NCBI GenBank assembly: GCA_902557385.1
Contig: CACDZF010000002.1
Coordinates: 1-64,000, forward strand
DNA: 64,000 nt
Source: an uncultured Pelagibacteraceae bacterium
GTDB taxonomy: Bacteria > Pseudomonadota > Alphaproteobacteria > Pelagibacterales > Pelagibacteraceae
Direction: 5' to 3'
How positions within the stretch are numbered: position 1 is the first letter of the stretch; every line of letters begins with the position of its first letter. The notes below the pieces were generated by a model. It had not been told where the DNA came from. It did no database searches and was given only the letters and a program-made list of their open reading frames with translations. This document shows positions 18,590 to 27,931 of this stretch, one piece after another. Both the position numbers and the translations under genes were made by a program.

Positions 18590-19012
18590 TTGATTAAAAA
18601 ACTTTCAGATAAAGATAAAAAAGACTGGGAAAGTTTCATTAAAAGTAACGATAAAATTTATAATAAGGATTCATCAAATGAGATTAATCCAAAAAGAAAA
18701 ATTTCCACAAAAACAATTGATTTGCATGGATATTCTTTAGAAAATGCAAATAAAACTATTAATGAGTATATAAAGGACTGCTTTTCTCAAAATATTAAAA
18801 GATTAATTGTTATTACGGGAAAAGGTTTAAGATCTAATACGCAAAATGATCCCTATGTTTCTAAAGATTTAAGCATTTTAAAGCATTCCGTTCCTGAATT
18901 TATTAAATCTAATATGGATTTAATGAAACTTATAAAAGAAATTAAAAGTGCCGATATTGAGGAGGGTGGGAAGGGAGCCTTGATTATATATCTAAAAAAC
19001 TCTAAAGAATAA
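18590..19012 (+). CDS. Smr-domain protein
   Basis: 140-residue Smr/MutS2 C-terminal-like domain protein, probably a nuclease. Core motifs are [20 protein letters not shown] (LDLHG type) and [12 protein letters not shown], with [10 protein letters not shown] at the end. It starts with TTG at 18590 directly after the stop of the Tim44-like gene and in the same frame; no in-frame ATG precedes the conserved domain. Its 3' end overlaps hslU by 11 bases. Confidence 0.85.
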   Translation: MIKKLSDKDKKDWESFIKSNDKIYNKDSSNEINPKRKISTKTIDLHGYSLENANKTINEYIKDCFSQNIKRLIVITGKGLRSNTQNDPYVSKDLSILKHSVPEFIKSNMDLMKLIKEIKSADIEEGGKGALIIYLKNSKE

Positions 19013-20372
19013 ACTTCGATAAATCTGTATCTTTAACCAGTTCACCTAAATTTTTCTTAACATAATCTGAATTAATAGTAATCGTTTTCCCTGAGTTATC
19101 TGTTGCTGTAAAACTTATATCATCCAAAACTCTTTCAATAATTGTATGGAGTCTTCTTGCGCCAATGTTTTCAACTGTAGAATTTACCTCTGTTGCTAAG
19201 TTTGCAATTGTATCTATACCATCGTCTGAAAAATCTAGTTCAACATTTTCAGTTTTTAAAAGTGCTTTGTATTGCTTTATCAGAGAATTATCAGGTTCTT
19301 TTAATATTCTTTTGAAATCTTTGCTTGTTAAAGCATCAAGCTCAACCCTTATAGGTAGACGACCCTGAAGTTCTGGCAAAAGATCTGATGGCTTAGCAAG
19401 CTGAAAAGCACCAGATGCTATGAATAAAATATGGTCTGTTTTTATTGGTCCATATTTTGTACTTACAGTTGTTCCTTCAATTAAAGGCAAAAGATCCCTT
19501 TGAACTCCTTCTCTAGAAACATCACCACCAACACGATCAGTGCGTGCTGAAATTTTATCTATCTCATCTAGAAAAACAATTCCGTTATTCTCTGTAGAAT
19601 TTTTTGCTGCCTTAATAATTTTATCTTGCTCAATTAGTTTGTCTGACTCCTCATTAATTAAAATTTCATGAGATTCTTTTACAGTCATTTTTTTCTTTTT
19701 GGATTTATTACCCATAGATTTTCCAAGCATTTCACCTAAATTTATCATCCCTACATTTGCGCCTGGCATTCCGGGAATTTCAAAAGAAGGCACAGAGCTA
19801 TTCTCATTAACTGCTATTTCGATTTCATTATCATCCAAGTCACCATTTCTAAGTCTTTTTCTAAAACTTTCTCTAGTTGCAATACTTGCTTTATTACCTA
19901 CTAAAGCATCGAGAACTTTCTCTTCGGCATTTTTCTGAGCCTGTGCAGATACTTCTTTTCTTTTTTTTACTTTTTCCATGGCAATTGCAATTTCTAGTAA
20001 ATCTCTTACAATTTGTTCGACATCTCTTCCAACGTAACCAACTTCAGTAAAACGTGTTGCTTCTACTTTTACAAATGGAGCTTCTGCAAGTTTTGATAAT
20101 CTTCTTGAAATTTCGGTTTTTCCAACTCCCGTAGGCCCTATCATTAAGATGTTTTTTGGTAATACTTCATCTTTCATTTCACCCTCAAGAGCTTGTCTCC
20201 TCCATCTATTTCTTAAGGCTATCGCTACTGCTCTTTTAGCTTTATTTTGCCCAACTACAAATCTATCAAGCTCTGATACTATTTCTCTTGGAGACAAAGA
20301 GCTTATATAAGATTTATTTTCGTCTTTATTTTTGTCTTTTGGAACCAAGTTTGTAACATTCGAATTTTCCAT
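19002..20372 (-). CDS. hslU: ATP-dependent protease ATPase subunit HslU
   Basis: AAA+ unfoldase that feeds substrates into HslV. 456 residues: N-terminal [34 protein letters not shown], Walker [15 protein letters not shown], the VGYVGRDVE pore loop, an I-domain insert at about residues 130-250, and Walker [13 protein letters not shown]. The C-terminal tail ends LSKFIL and inserts into HslV. Its start abuts the hslV stop at base 20372. Confidence 0.97.
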   Translation of the reverse strand: MENSNVTNLVPKDKNKDENKSYISSLSPREIVSELDRFVVGQNKAKRAVAIALRNRWRRQALEGEMKDEVLPKNILMIGPTGVGKTEISRRLSKLAEAPFVKVEATRFTEVGYVGRDVEQIVRDLLEIAIAMEKVKKRKEVSAQAQKNAEEKVLDALVGNKASIATRESFRKRLRNGDLDDNEIEIAVNENSSVPSFEIPGMPGANVGMINLGEMLGKSMGNKSKKKKMTVKESHEILINEESDKLIEQDKIIKAAKNSTENNGIVFLDEIDKISARTDRVGGDVSREGVQRDLLPLIEGTTVSTKYGPIKTDHILFIASGAFQLAKPSDLLPELQGRLPIRVELDALTSKDFKRILKEPDNSLIKQYKALLKTENVELDFSDDGIDTIANLATEVNSTVENIGARRLHTIIERVLDDISFTATDNSGKTITINSDYVKKNLGELVKDTDLSKFIL

Positions 20373-20887
20373 TAAATTTTTTCTATGCTTAAGTTATCAT
20401 TTGTAAAAACACATATTTCAGAAGCAATTTTAATTGCTTTCTTTGCAATTTCTTCAGCAGATAAATCAGTATCCATTAGAACTTTTGCTGAAGCTAGCGC
20501 ATAATTACCTCCAGAGCCAATTCCAATAACATCTCCCTCTGGTTCCAGAACATCTCCTGTGCCCGAAATAATAAAACTTTTTTCCTTATCTCCGATTGCC
20601 ATAAGAGCTTCAAGTCTTCTTAAGTATTTGTCCGTTCTCCAGTCTTTAGCCAACTCAACAGCTGCTCTTGTTAAATTACCAGCGTGCTTTTCTAATTTTG
20701 ACTCCAATCTTTCAAATAAAGTTAGAGCATCTGCTGTCGATCCAGCAAAACCAGCGATCACATTTCTTTTCTCAATTTTTCGCACTTTATTTGCTGTGCT
20801 TTTAATTACGGTATTACCCATGCTAACCTGTCCGTCGCCAGCAACTACGACCTCTTTATTCTTTCTAACTAGTACTATTGTTGTCAT
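20372..20887 (-). CDS. hslV: ATP-dependent protease peptidase subunit HslV
   Basis: Proteasome-like threonine peptidase. 171 residues: Met then [26 protein letters not shown], so the mature N-terminal Thr nucleophile follows Met removal. [17 protein letters not shown] and [14 protein letters not shown] are conserved. Partner of HslU immediately downstream. A 90-base gap separates it from the divergent hisB and should hold both promoters. Confidence 0.97.
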   Translation of the reverse strand: MTTIVLVRKNKEVVVAGDGQVSMGNTVIKSTANKVRKIEKRNVIAGFAGSTADALTLFERLESKLEKHAGNLTRAAVELAKDWRTDKYLRRLEALMAIGDKEKSFIISGTGDVLEPEGDVIGIGSGGNYALASAKVLMDTDLSAEEIAKKAIKIASEICVFTNDNLSIEKI

Positions 20888-20977
20888 AGTATCTAAATGG
20901 ATATTAATTTTAATAGTTCAAGGGCTTTATTAGTATTGTTGATATAAGCAAATAATGAATATATACCTATAAAAATT

Positions 20978-21568
20978 ATGAAGCGAAAAGCTAATATTAC
21001 GAGAAAAACAAAAGAAACATCTATCAAGGTAGACCTAAATATTGATGGCAAGGGAAAATATAAAATTGATACAGGAATTGGTTTTCTTAATCATATGTTA
21101 GAACAGTTATCAAAACATTCGTCTATAGACTTAAATGTAAAAGCCAAAGGAGACACTCATATAGACTTACATCACACTACTGAAGACACAGGAATTGCCA
21201 TTGGTGAGTGTATAAAAAAAGCTTCTAAAAATTTTGTAGGTATAAAAAGATACGCTCATGCCCTACTACCCATGGATGAGACATTGACAAGAGTAGCGAT
21301 CGATATGTCAAACAGACCATATTTAATTTGGAATGTAAAATTGAAGGTAGAAAAACTTGGGGAAATGGATACCGAATTGTTTAAAGAATGGTTCCAAGCT
21401 TTCTCACAAGCTGCTGGCATTACTTTACATGTTGAAAATATTTATGGTGATAATAGCCACCATATAATTGAGTCTTGTTATAAAGGATTAGCTAGATCAT
21501 TAAGGACAGCACTTGAATTAGATCCAAAGAACAAAAATACTGTCCCATCTACAAAAGGCTCTTTATAA
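20978..21568 (+). CDS. hisB: Imidazoleglycerol-phosphate dehydratase
   Basis: Dehydrates imidazoleglycerol phosphate in histidine synthesis. 196-residue monofunctional form without the HisB phosphatase domain. Metal-binding motifs are [15 protein letters not shown] and [17 protein letters not shown]; the early [18 protein letters not shown] is also typical. First gene of the hisB-hisH-hisA-hisF-hisE run. It lies next to hslVU, a common alphaproteobacterial arrangement. hisG, hisD, hisC and the HisI cyclohydrolase are not in this window. Confidence 0.97.
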   Translation: MKRKANITRKTKETSIKVDLNIDGKGKYKIDTGIGFLNHMLEQLSKHSSIDLNVKAKGDTHIDLHHTTEDTGIAIGECIKKASKNFVGIKRYAHALLPMDETLTRVAIDMSNRPYLIWNVKLKVEKLGEMDTELFKEWFQAFSQAAGITLHVENIYGDNSHHIIESCYKGLARSLRTALELDPKNKNTVPSTKGSL

Positions 21569-21581
21569 AATTAAAGAATTA

Positions 21582-22208
21582 ATGAAGATTACTATCGTTG
21601 ATTATAAATCGGGCAATATTAGCTCAGTAATAAACTCTTTTAAGGAAGTTGCTAAAGACCAAGTAAACTTAGAAGTAACTTCAGATATAAAAAAGATTCA
21701 ATCTAGTGATAAAATAGTTTTGCCTGGACAAGGTTCTTTTAAGAGTTGTGTAGATGCTCTAAAAAAAATTAATGGTTTAGTAGATACCTTAAATGAATTT
21801 ACAATTAGTAAAAAAAAACCTCTTCTTGGAATTTGTGTAGGTTTACAAATGTTTGCAGATATAGGCTATGAGGAAATCGAAACAAAGGGTCTAGGTTGGA
21901 TTTCTGGAAAAGTATCAAAAATTAATAATCAAAATGGAAAATATAAACTTCCTCATATTGGTTGGAACCAAATTAAAATAGTAAAGGATAGTAAAATTTT
22001 TAAAGATATAGATAATAATTCTCACATGTATTTTGTACACAGTTTTGAATTTATTCCTCAAGATAAAAATGTAATTTTAGCAACAACAGATTATTCATCA
22101 AAAATTGTTTGCGCTGTTGAAAAGGAGAATATTTTTGGAGCACAATTTCATCCTGAGAAGAGTGATAAAATTGGACTTAAAATAATTGATAACTTTATAA
22201 ATTTATAA
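21582..22208 (+). CDS. hisH: Imidazole glycerol phosphate synthase, glutaminase subunit
   Basis: Class I glutamine amidotransferase that supplies ammonia to HisF. 208 residues; VDYKSGNISSV at the start, nucleophile Cys in LGICVGLQMFAD, oxyanion region VLPGQGSF, and the catalytic His-Glu pair in FGAQFHPEKS. Starts 13 bases after hisB; its last base is the first base of the hisA start. Confidence 0.97.
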   Translation: MKITIVDYKSGNISSVINSFKEVAKDQVNLEVTSDIKKIQSSDKIVLPGQGSFKSCVDALKKINGLVDTLNEFTISKKKPLLGICVGLQMFADIGYEEIETKGLGWISGKVSKINNQNGKYKLPHIGWNQIKIVKDSKIFKDIDNNSHMYFVHSFEFIPQDKNVILATTDYSSKIVCAVEKENIFGAQFHPEKSDKIGLKIIDNFINL

Positions 22209-22972
22209 TGAAGATATTTCCTGCAATAGATATAAAAAATGGAAAGTGTGTTAGGCTTCTCAAGGGTGATTTTGACAAAAGTACTATTTATGAAAAAACT
22301 CCACTAGATCAGGCTAAAGAATTTTCAAATCAAGGTTTCCGAGATCTTCATATAGTTGATTTAGATGGTGCTCTAAAAGGTGAGCCGGTAAATGGGAAAT
22401 TGATTGAGGAAATATGTAAATTAACAAATTTGAATGTATTTGGTTTAAAAATGAGGATACAAGTTGGAGGGGGAATAAGATCAATAGATCATATAAAAAA
22501 ATTAATTGATGCTGGAGTAGATAGAGTTGTTTTAGGAACTATAGCTGTTGAAGATATTAAATTTCTTGAGAAAGCATGTAATAAATTTAAAAACAAAATA
22601 GCAGTGGGCCTCGACGTACGTAATGGATTTATTGCTTTAAAAGGATGGAAAGAACAAACGAAAATTCTTGCATCAGACTTTTTAATGAAAATTAAAGACA
22701 TTGGTGTTTCAAGAATAATTTATACAGATATTGAAAGAGATGGAACCTTAACAGTGCCAAATCTTCCAGAAACTTTAAAATTTGCAAAGCTTTTAAATTA
22801 TAACGAACGAATTCCAGTTGTAGTTTCAGGGGGAGTTAGCAATATAAATCATTTGGTTGCTATAAAGCGCCATACTAGTCCTCCTGAATTAGAAGGTGTT
22901 ATAGTTGGAAAAGCTATGTATGACGGAAATTTAAAAGGGTTTAATCTAGTTAGTTTATTGAGAGATTATTAG
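22208..22972 (+). CDS. hisA: Phosphoribosylformimino-5-aminoimidazole carboxamide ribotide isomerase
   Basis: TIM-barrel isomerase of histidine synthesis. 254 residues: FPAIDIKNGKCVRLLKGDF with the catalytic Asp, LHIVDLDGALKGEPVN, VGGGIRSIDHIKKLIDAG, GLDVRNGFIALKGWKE, and YTDIERDGT with the second Asp. Directly precedes hisF, its paralogue, without a gap. Confidence 0.97.
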   Translation: MKIFPAIDIKNGKCVRLLKGDFDKSTIYEKTPLDQAKEFSNQGFRDLHIVDLDGALKGEPVNGKLIEEICKLTNLNVFGLKMRIQVGGGIRSIDHIKKLIDAGVDRVVLGTIAVEDIKFLEKACNKFKNKIAVGLDVRNGFIALKGWKEQTKILASDFLMKIKDIGVSRIIYTDIERDGTLTVPNLPETLKFAKLLNYNERIPVVVSGGVSNINHLVAIKRHTSPPELEGVIVGKAMYDGNLKGFNLVSLLRDY

Positions 22973-23728
22973 ATGCTAAAAAATAGAATAATTCCTTGCC
23001 TAGATGTAAAAAATGGACGTGTTGTTAAGGGAATTAACTTTGTAGATCTAAAAGATGCTGGCGACCCTGTTGAGCAAGCAAAAATTTATAGTGATGGTGG
23101 AGCAGATGAAATTTGTTTTTTAGATATAACAGCCTCAAATGAAAATAGAGATACAATTTATGATGTTGTTAAAGAGACATCAAAAAAATGTTTTGTACCC
23201 CTAACAGTAGGCGGAGGGGTTAGAAGTGTTGAAGATATTTATAAATTATTAAGTTGTGGTGCAGATAAAGTTTCAATTAATACAGCTGCTGTTCAAAATG
23301 CAGAAGTAGTTTTAGAGAGTTCTAAGAAATTTGGATCTCAATGTATTGTTGTGGCAATTGATGCAAAAAAAAATGAAAATAGATGGGAAGTGTTTACTCA
23401 TGGTGGAAGGAATAATAGTGGTATTGATGTGTTGGAATATGCAAAACAAATGGAAGAAAACGGAGCTGGAGAATTATTAGTAACTTCTATGGATAGAGAT
23501 GGAACACAAGTTGGCTATGATATTGATTTGATGTCAAAAATTTCATCTAAAGTTAATATTCCAGTAATTGCATCGGGAGGAGTGGGTAATTTAGATCATT
23601 TGGTGGATGGTATAAAACTAGGAAAAGCTAGTGCAGTTTTAGCGGCTTCAATATTTCATTATGGAAAATATTCAGTTAAAGAAGCTAAGGAATATTTGGA
23701 CTCAAAGGGAATACCTGTTAGAATTTAG
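22973..23728 (+). CDS. hisF: Imidazole glycerol phosphate synthase, cyclase subunit
   Basis: TIM-barrel cyclase that with HisH forms IGP and AICAR. 251 residues: [22 protein letters not shown] with catalytic Asp11, [31 protein letters not shown], the second Asp in [17 protein letters not shown] and [12 protein letters not shown]. The AICAR it releases is also the substrate of PurH encoded at 31-33 kb. Confidence 0.98.
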   Translation: MLKNRIIPCLDVKNGRVVKGINFVDLKDAGDPVEQAKIYSDGGADEICFLDITASNENRDTIYDVVKETSKKCFVPLTVGGGVRSVEDIYKLLSCGADKVSINTAAVQNAEVVLESSKKFGSQCIVVAIDAKKNENRWEVFTHGGRNNSGIDVLEYAKQMEENGAGELLVTSMDRDGTQVGYDIDLMSKISSKVNIPVIASGGVGNLDHLVDGIKLGKASAVLAASIFHYGKYSVKEAKEYLDSKGIPVRI

Positions 23729-23729
23729 T

Positions 23730-24002
23730 ATGTTAAACACACTAGAAAACTTATTTAACCTTGCAAGAGAAAGAAGAAAAAATCCAATAAAGGGTTCTTA
23801 TACAAACAAGTTATTAAATGATAAGTCTCTTAGTAAAGCTAAAATTTTAGAGGAAATAGGTGAACTTATAGAGGCTGTAGAAAAGGGTTCAAATAAAATC
23901 CATGAAGCGGCAGACGTTTTTTATCATTTAATAATGTATCTAGAGGCAAATGATATTAAAATTGAAGAAGTAATGTTAGAATTAAACAAAAGAAAGAAGT
24001 GA
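23730..24002 (+). CDS. hisE: Phosphoribosyl-ATP pyrophosphatase
   Basis: Second step of histidine synthesis. The ORF-track start at 23661 lies inside hisF; the ATG at 23730, one base after the hisF stop, gives a 90-residue protein that begins at the usual place. Family motifs are NPIKGSYTNKLL, KAKILEEIGELIEAV and HEAADVFYHLIMYLEANDI, the helical MazG-like metal site. It is a stand-alone HisE without the HisI domain. Confidence 0.94.
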   Translation: MLNTLENLFNLARERRKNPIKGSYTNKLLNDKSLSKAKILEEIGELIEAVEKGSNKIHEAADVFYHLIMYLEANDIKIEEVMLELNKRKK

Positions 24003-24008
24003 AGTTTA

Positions 24009-24347
24009 ATGGGAAAGATAAAAATTATTTTTTTTATAATATTAGTCTTTGTTGTTTATAAGGGAGTTATAGCATTTAAAAATTTTGAGATTGGTGTCGG
24101 CGATAGGGTTGCAATGCTTGAAGAACAAGCAGACTTTGAAAAAGAGGGAGAAGTGGTTGGCCTTATCATGTACTTGGATGGTGAATTGCAAGAACATCTT
24201 TTAACTCCATCAAAATCAAAATGTCTAAAAATGAAAGAAATTGCAGAGGAAACTTCTTATGCTGAATATGAATGTGCTGTCGTACTAGCAGTATTACGGG
24301 GAAACACAATATTAGAAATTATTGAGGAAATCGAGGTTATCGAATGA
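24009..24347 (+). CDS. Small membrane-anchored protein of unknown function
   Basis: I do not recognise this 112-residue product. It starts with one hydrophobic segment (IKIIFFIILVFVVYKGVIAF), probably a signal anchor or uncleaved signal. An acidic soluble part follows (EEQADFEKEGEVVGLIMYLDG) with two Cys (SKCLKMKEIAEE and YECAVVLAV). The coding frame is tight between hisE (6 bases) and the HIT gene (4-base ATGA overlap), which supports real expression in the his transcript. A periplasmic location is inferred from the N-terminus. Confidence 0.7.
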   Translation: MGKIKIIFFIILVFVVYKGVIAFKNFEIGVGDRVAMLEEQADFEKEGEVVGLIMYLDGELQEHLLTPSKSKCLKMKEIAEETSYAEYECAVVLAVLRGNTILEIIEEIEVIE

Positions 24348-24709
24348 AATATGATGATAATAATATATTTGCAAAAATCCTAAGAGGTGAAATTCCTTGC
24401 AAAAAAATTTATGAGGATGATTTTGTTTTATCGTTTCATGATATTAGTCCTCAAAAAAAAATTCATGCTTTAGTAATTCCAAAAGGGAAATATATTGATT
24501 TAGATGATTTTTCATCTAGGGCAACCCCAGAAGAGATGGTTGGATTATTAAAAGGTATTAATATTGTTGCAAAAAAACTTGGTATATCGGTAGATACTGG
24601 AAAAGGATACCGAGCTCTTGTAAATATAAGTGAGGACGGAGGCCAAGAAGTTCCCCATTTACATTTTCATCTATTTGGGGGTGAAAAAATTGGCAAAATG
24701 GTCCAGTGA
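24344..24709 (+). CDS. HIT-family nucleotide-binding hydrolase (HinT-like)
   Basis: 121-residue histidine-triad protein, probably a purine nucleoside phosphoramidase. Pattern: NIFAKILRGEIPCKKIYEDDFVLSFHDISPQKKIHALVIPK, then GYRALVNISEDGGQEVPHLHFHLFGG, where HLHFH is the histidine triad. Start overlaps the preceding unknown gene and the stop overlaps the GTG start of the GNAT gene. Confidence 0.95.
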   Translation: MKYDDNNIFAKILRGEIPCKKIYEDDFVLSFHDISPQKKIHALVIPKGKYIDLDDFSSRATPEEMVGLLKGINIVAKKLGISVDTGKGYRALVNISEDGGQEVPHLHFHLFGGEKIGKMVQ

Positions 24710-25218
24710 TTGAAAAAATTTCCAGAACCTATCTAGAAATAAAATCTGTTAATAATTTAAATGAGGTTGAAAAACCAATAGGAAATTATTCAATTAATTT
24801 AGTTAATCAAACAGACTTTCAATTAAATAAATTTCTTTACAAACAGATAGGTCAAAAATATTTTTGGAAAGATAGATTGGAATGGTCCAATCAAACTTGG
24901 ATTAAATATGTTTCAGATAAGAAACTTTCAACTTATGTGTTAAAAAATAAAGATCAATTTATTGGATATTTTGAACTAATTTTTCATGAAACAAAGAAAG
25001 AAGCTGAGATTGCATATTTTGGAATTTTAGAAGATTATTTCGGTAAAAAATTAGGAGGTTATCTTTTAAGTTATGCAATTAAAAAGGCTTTTGATTTAAA
25101 TATAAAACGTGTGTGGCTTCACACATGCTCTCTAGATCATAAAAATGCTCTTAAAAATTATTTATCAAGAGGTATGGTAGTTTTTAAATCTGAAATTTTA
25201 CAAATAAAGGTTGCCTAG
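24706..25218 (+). CDS. GNAT-family N-acetyltransferase
   Basis: 170-residue acetyltransferase-like protein. The acetyl-CoA-binding region is visible as AEIAYFGILEDYFGKKLGGYLLSYAIKKAFDLNIKRVWLHTCSLDHKNALKNYLSRGM, with the usual beta4-alpha3 and beta5 pattern. Start is GTG at 24706, overlapping the HIT stop (GTGA). Substrate unknown. 3' end overlaps lolA by 4 bases. Confidence 0.85.
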   Translation: MIEKISRTYLEIKSVNNLNEVEKPIGNYSINLVNQTDFQLNKFLYKQIGQKYFWKDRLEWSNQTWIKYVSDKKLSTYVLKNKDQFIGYFELIFHETKKEAEIAYFGILEDYFGKKLGGYLLSYAIKKAFDLNIKRVWLHTCSLDHKNALKNYLSRGMVVFKSEILQIKVA

Positions 25219-25778
25219 TTCATTTTCATTTTAGGGATTTTAAAAATTGTATCATCAATTTCTTGATTAGTTTTTACTTTTGAAATGAAAGTAATAGCTA
25301 AATTTTGATAAATATCCTCAGTTTGCCATCCAATTAAGTTGTAGTTTTTGTTATTAAAAAAAATATTAATTTTGTTATTATTGTTTAGTATTGTGAAATT
25401 ATAATATTTATTATCTACATTTCTACCTTCCAAACTTTCAATTTCTTTAATTAAAAAATCTTTGTCTAATATTAGCTCTAAAGGTGTTTTTTTAAGAGGA
25501 TAAAGATAATAATTACTTTTTTTTTCATTGGTTATCACTAAAGTTCTACCATTTGATATCATAATTTTTTTTTTCTTATTTTCGTAAAGACAAAAAATTT
25601 TTTTTGGATATTTAATTGTGCATTTTCCCTTCTCTACAATATTGCTTATAGTTTGTTCAAAATCGAATGTGATATTTTTAGTTTTTTTTAAATTTAGAAT
25701 TATATTTTCTTTAATTGAGGCTTGAAGTGGTTTTGTAATTAAAAAAAATATGAAAAAAATAATAATTTTTTTTTTCAT
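25215..25778 (-). CDS. lolA: Outer-membrane lipoprotein carrier protein LolA
   Basis: Periplasmic chaperone that ferries lipoproteins from the LolCDE transporter to the outer membrane. 187 residues with a signal peptide (KKKIIIFFIFFLITKPLQA), then TKNITFDFEQTIS and GKCTIKYPKKIFCLYENKKKKIMISNGRTLVI, the typical LolA opening strands. Start touches the ftsK stop (base 25778). ftsK-lolA adjacency is common in alphaproteobacteria. Confidence 0.88.
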   Translation of the reverse strand: MKKKIIIFFIFFLITKPLQASIKENIILNLKKTKNITFDFEQTISNIVEKGKCTIKYPKKIFCLYENKKKKIMISNGRTLVITNEKKSNYYLYPLKKTPLELILDKDFLIKEIESLEGRNVDNKYYNFTILNNNNKINIFFNNKNYNLIGWQTEDIYQNLAITFISKVKTNQEIDDTIFKIPKMKMN

Positions 25779-27889
25779 TAAAGAACATCTCTTTTGCCAA
25801 CGTGATTTGCTTTACTTACTATGCCTTCTTCTTCCATCATATCAATAATTCTAGCAGCTCTATTATAACCAATTTGTAATTTTCTTTGTAAAAATGATGT
25901 AGAAGCCTTTCCTTCTGATTTTATTATTTCCAAAGCAGTTTTATATAGTTCATCTTTTTCAGATTCATCTGAAGAAATTCCACCAGTCTCTTTTTCATCT
26001 GCAAAACTTAATATTTCATCAACGTAATCAGGCTCCTCTTGTGATCTTAGATGTTTATTAACTTTTTCTATTTCATTTTCCGATACATATGGAGCATGAA
26101 TTCTAATCATTCTATTCGCTGAAGTCATAAAAAGCATATCACCTTTACCAAGCAACTGTTCAGCTCCTTGTTCTCCTAAAATTGTTCTAGAATCAATTTT
26201 AGATGTCACTTGAAAAGATATTCTAGTCGGAAAATTTGCTTTTATAGTTCCTGTAATAACGTCAACACTTGGTCTTTGTGTTGCCATAATAATATGAATT
26301 CCTGCTGCCCTAGCCATTTGGGATAATTTTTGTATATAACTTTCTATCTCTTTACCTGCTACCAACATTAGATCTGACATTTCATCAACAATAACTACTA
26401 TGAATGGCATAGGGAGTTTATGTTTAGAATTGTATCCATCTATATTTCGGACACCTTCTCTTGTCATGAGTCGATATCTACTTTCCATTTCTTTAACAAC
26501 CCAACCTAAAACTGAAGCAGCCTTTTTGGCCTCTGTAATTACAGGACACAATAAATGAGGAATACCCTCATATGTAGATAATTCTAACATTTTTGGATCA
26601 ATTAAAATAAATTTACATTTTTCTGGAGAATGACGATAAAGCAAGGAAAGAATAATAGTATTTATACAAACTGATTTTCCTGAACCTGTAGTCCCAGCTA
26701 TTAGCAAATGAGGCATTGAGGCTAAGTCCCCAATTATTGGAGCACCAGAAATATTTTTTCCTAAAGCTATAGGTAATTTTATATCTTTTTTAAAAAAATC
26801 GTTATTTGATAATATTTCACTTAGATAAACATTTTCCCTGGTTGGGTTTGGAAGCTCGATACCAATTGTATTTCTTCCAGGTATTGTAGAGATTCTTGCT
26901 GATTCAGAACTAGTATTTCTTGCTATATCCTCTGATAAATTAATTATTTTTGAAACTTTTACACCAGCAGCTGGTTCGAATTCATTTAAAGTTACTACTG
27001 GACCGCTACTAATTTTTTTAATTTTTCCTTCAACGCCAAAATCTAATAAAATTTTTTCTAAAAATTCCGAATCTAGACCAGTAGCATTTATATCTTTATT
27101 TTTATTTTTGTTAGAAGGAGATTTTAGTAAATCAATTGATGGTAGAGTAAATTTATTTTTCCTTACATTTTCTTTCCTTCCAGTTGAAAATGAGAAATTT
27201 TCTTGTGTTAAAGTTTCATTGTCCTGTTGAAAAAAAGTGTCCACTTCTTTGGTCTCTTCATTAGAAGTTTGTACTTCCTTTTTTTTCAAAAATTTAATCT
27301 TAGCGGATGATTTGATAAATAAAATAAATTTTTTTGGATGAAAATTTATACTTAATAAAAAAAGTACAAAAATAATTAATATTAATAGATAAAAGTAAAT
27401 TTTTTGATTTAAATCAATAATTGAAAATATAAAATTTTCTTCTAAAAATTTTCCTACAAATCCTCCATTGCCATTAATTGACAGCCAAAAAGATTCCGAA
27501 TAAAAAAATGTAAAAAACAAAGATCCAAACAAAGAATATAAAACAGTAAAAAATAAATTTTCTAATAAAATTATTGTATTTTTAGTTCTAAAGATATTAA
27601 TGCCAGTTATAAAAATTGTGATTGCTACAAGAACAGAAACTAGTCCAATTGATTGAAAAAAAATATCAGAAACAAAACTTCCTCTAAATCCGAGAACATT
27701 CTTAATTTCTTTTTTTCCAGTGAATAAGAAATTTGGATCTTCTGGCGAATAACTAATTAACGATATAAGAAGTACAAAACCAATAATACATATACAAAAT
27801 CCTAAAAGCTCAATAAATCTATTAATTAGGAAATCAAAGCTATTTTTGGCGATTTTTTTAAATTCCATAAAATGAATCAAATTAATCAC
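25778..27889 (-). CDS. ftsK: DNA translocase FtsK
   Basis: Septal DNA pump for terminal chromosome segregation. 703 residues: four N-terminal membrane segments within the first ~190 residues, a short basic/polar linker, then the motor with beta module (DFGVEGKIKKISSGPVVTLNEFEPAAGVK) and Walker A AGTTGSGKSVCIN. Walker B is FIVVIVDEMSDLM. The C-terminal gamma winged helix (TALEIIKSEGKASTSFLQRKLQIGYNRAARIIDMME) recognises the orienting DNA motifs. The linker is short compared with E. coli FtsK. A second Met at residue 8 could also be the start. Confidence 0.97.
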   Translation of the reverse strand: MINLIHFMEFKKIAKNSFDFLINRFIELLGFCICIIGFVLLISLISYSPEDPNFLFTGKKEIKNVLGFRGSFVSDIFFQSIGLVSVLVAITIFITGINIFRTKNTIILLENLFFTVLYSLFGSLFFTFFYSESFWLSINGNGGFVGKFLEENFIFSIIDLNQKIYFYLLILIIFVLFLLSINFHPKKFILFIKSSAKIKFLKKKEVQTSNEETKEVDTFFQQDNETLTQENFSFSTGRKENVRKNKFTLPSIDLLKSPSNKNKNKDINATGLDSEFLEKILLDFGVEGKIKKISSGPVVTLNEFEPAAGVKVSKIINLSEDIARNTSSESARISTIPGRNTIGIELPNPTRENVYLSEILSNNDFFKKDIKLPIALGKNISGAPIIGDLASMPHLLIAGTTGSGKSVCINTIILSLLYRHSPEKCKFILIDPKMLELSTYEGIPHLLCPVITEAKKAASVLGWVVKEMESRYRLMTREGVRNIDGYNSKHKLPMPFIVVIVDEMSDLMLVAGKEIESYIQKLSQMARAAGIHIIMATQRPSVDVITGTIKANFPTRISFQVTSKIDSRTILGEQGAEQLLGKGDMLFMTSANRMIRIHAPYVSENEIEKVNKHLRSQEEPDYVDEILSFADEKETGGISSDESEKDELYKTALEIIKSEGKASTSFLQRKLQIGYNRAARIIDMMEEEGIVSKANHVGKRDVL

Positions 27890-27931
27890 TTTGTATCATT
27901 TAATATTTATGGTTAAAATTAAATTTTAAAT

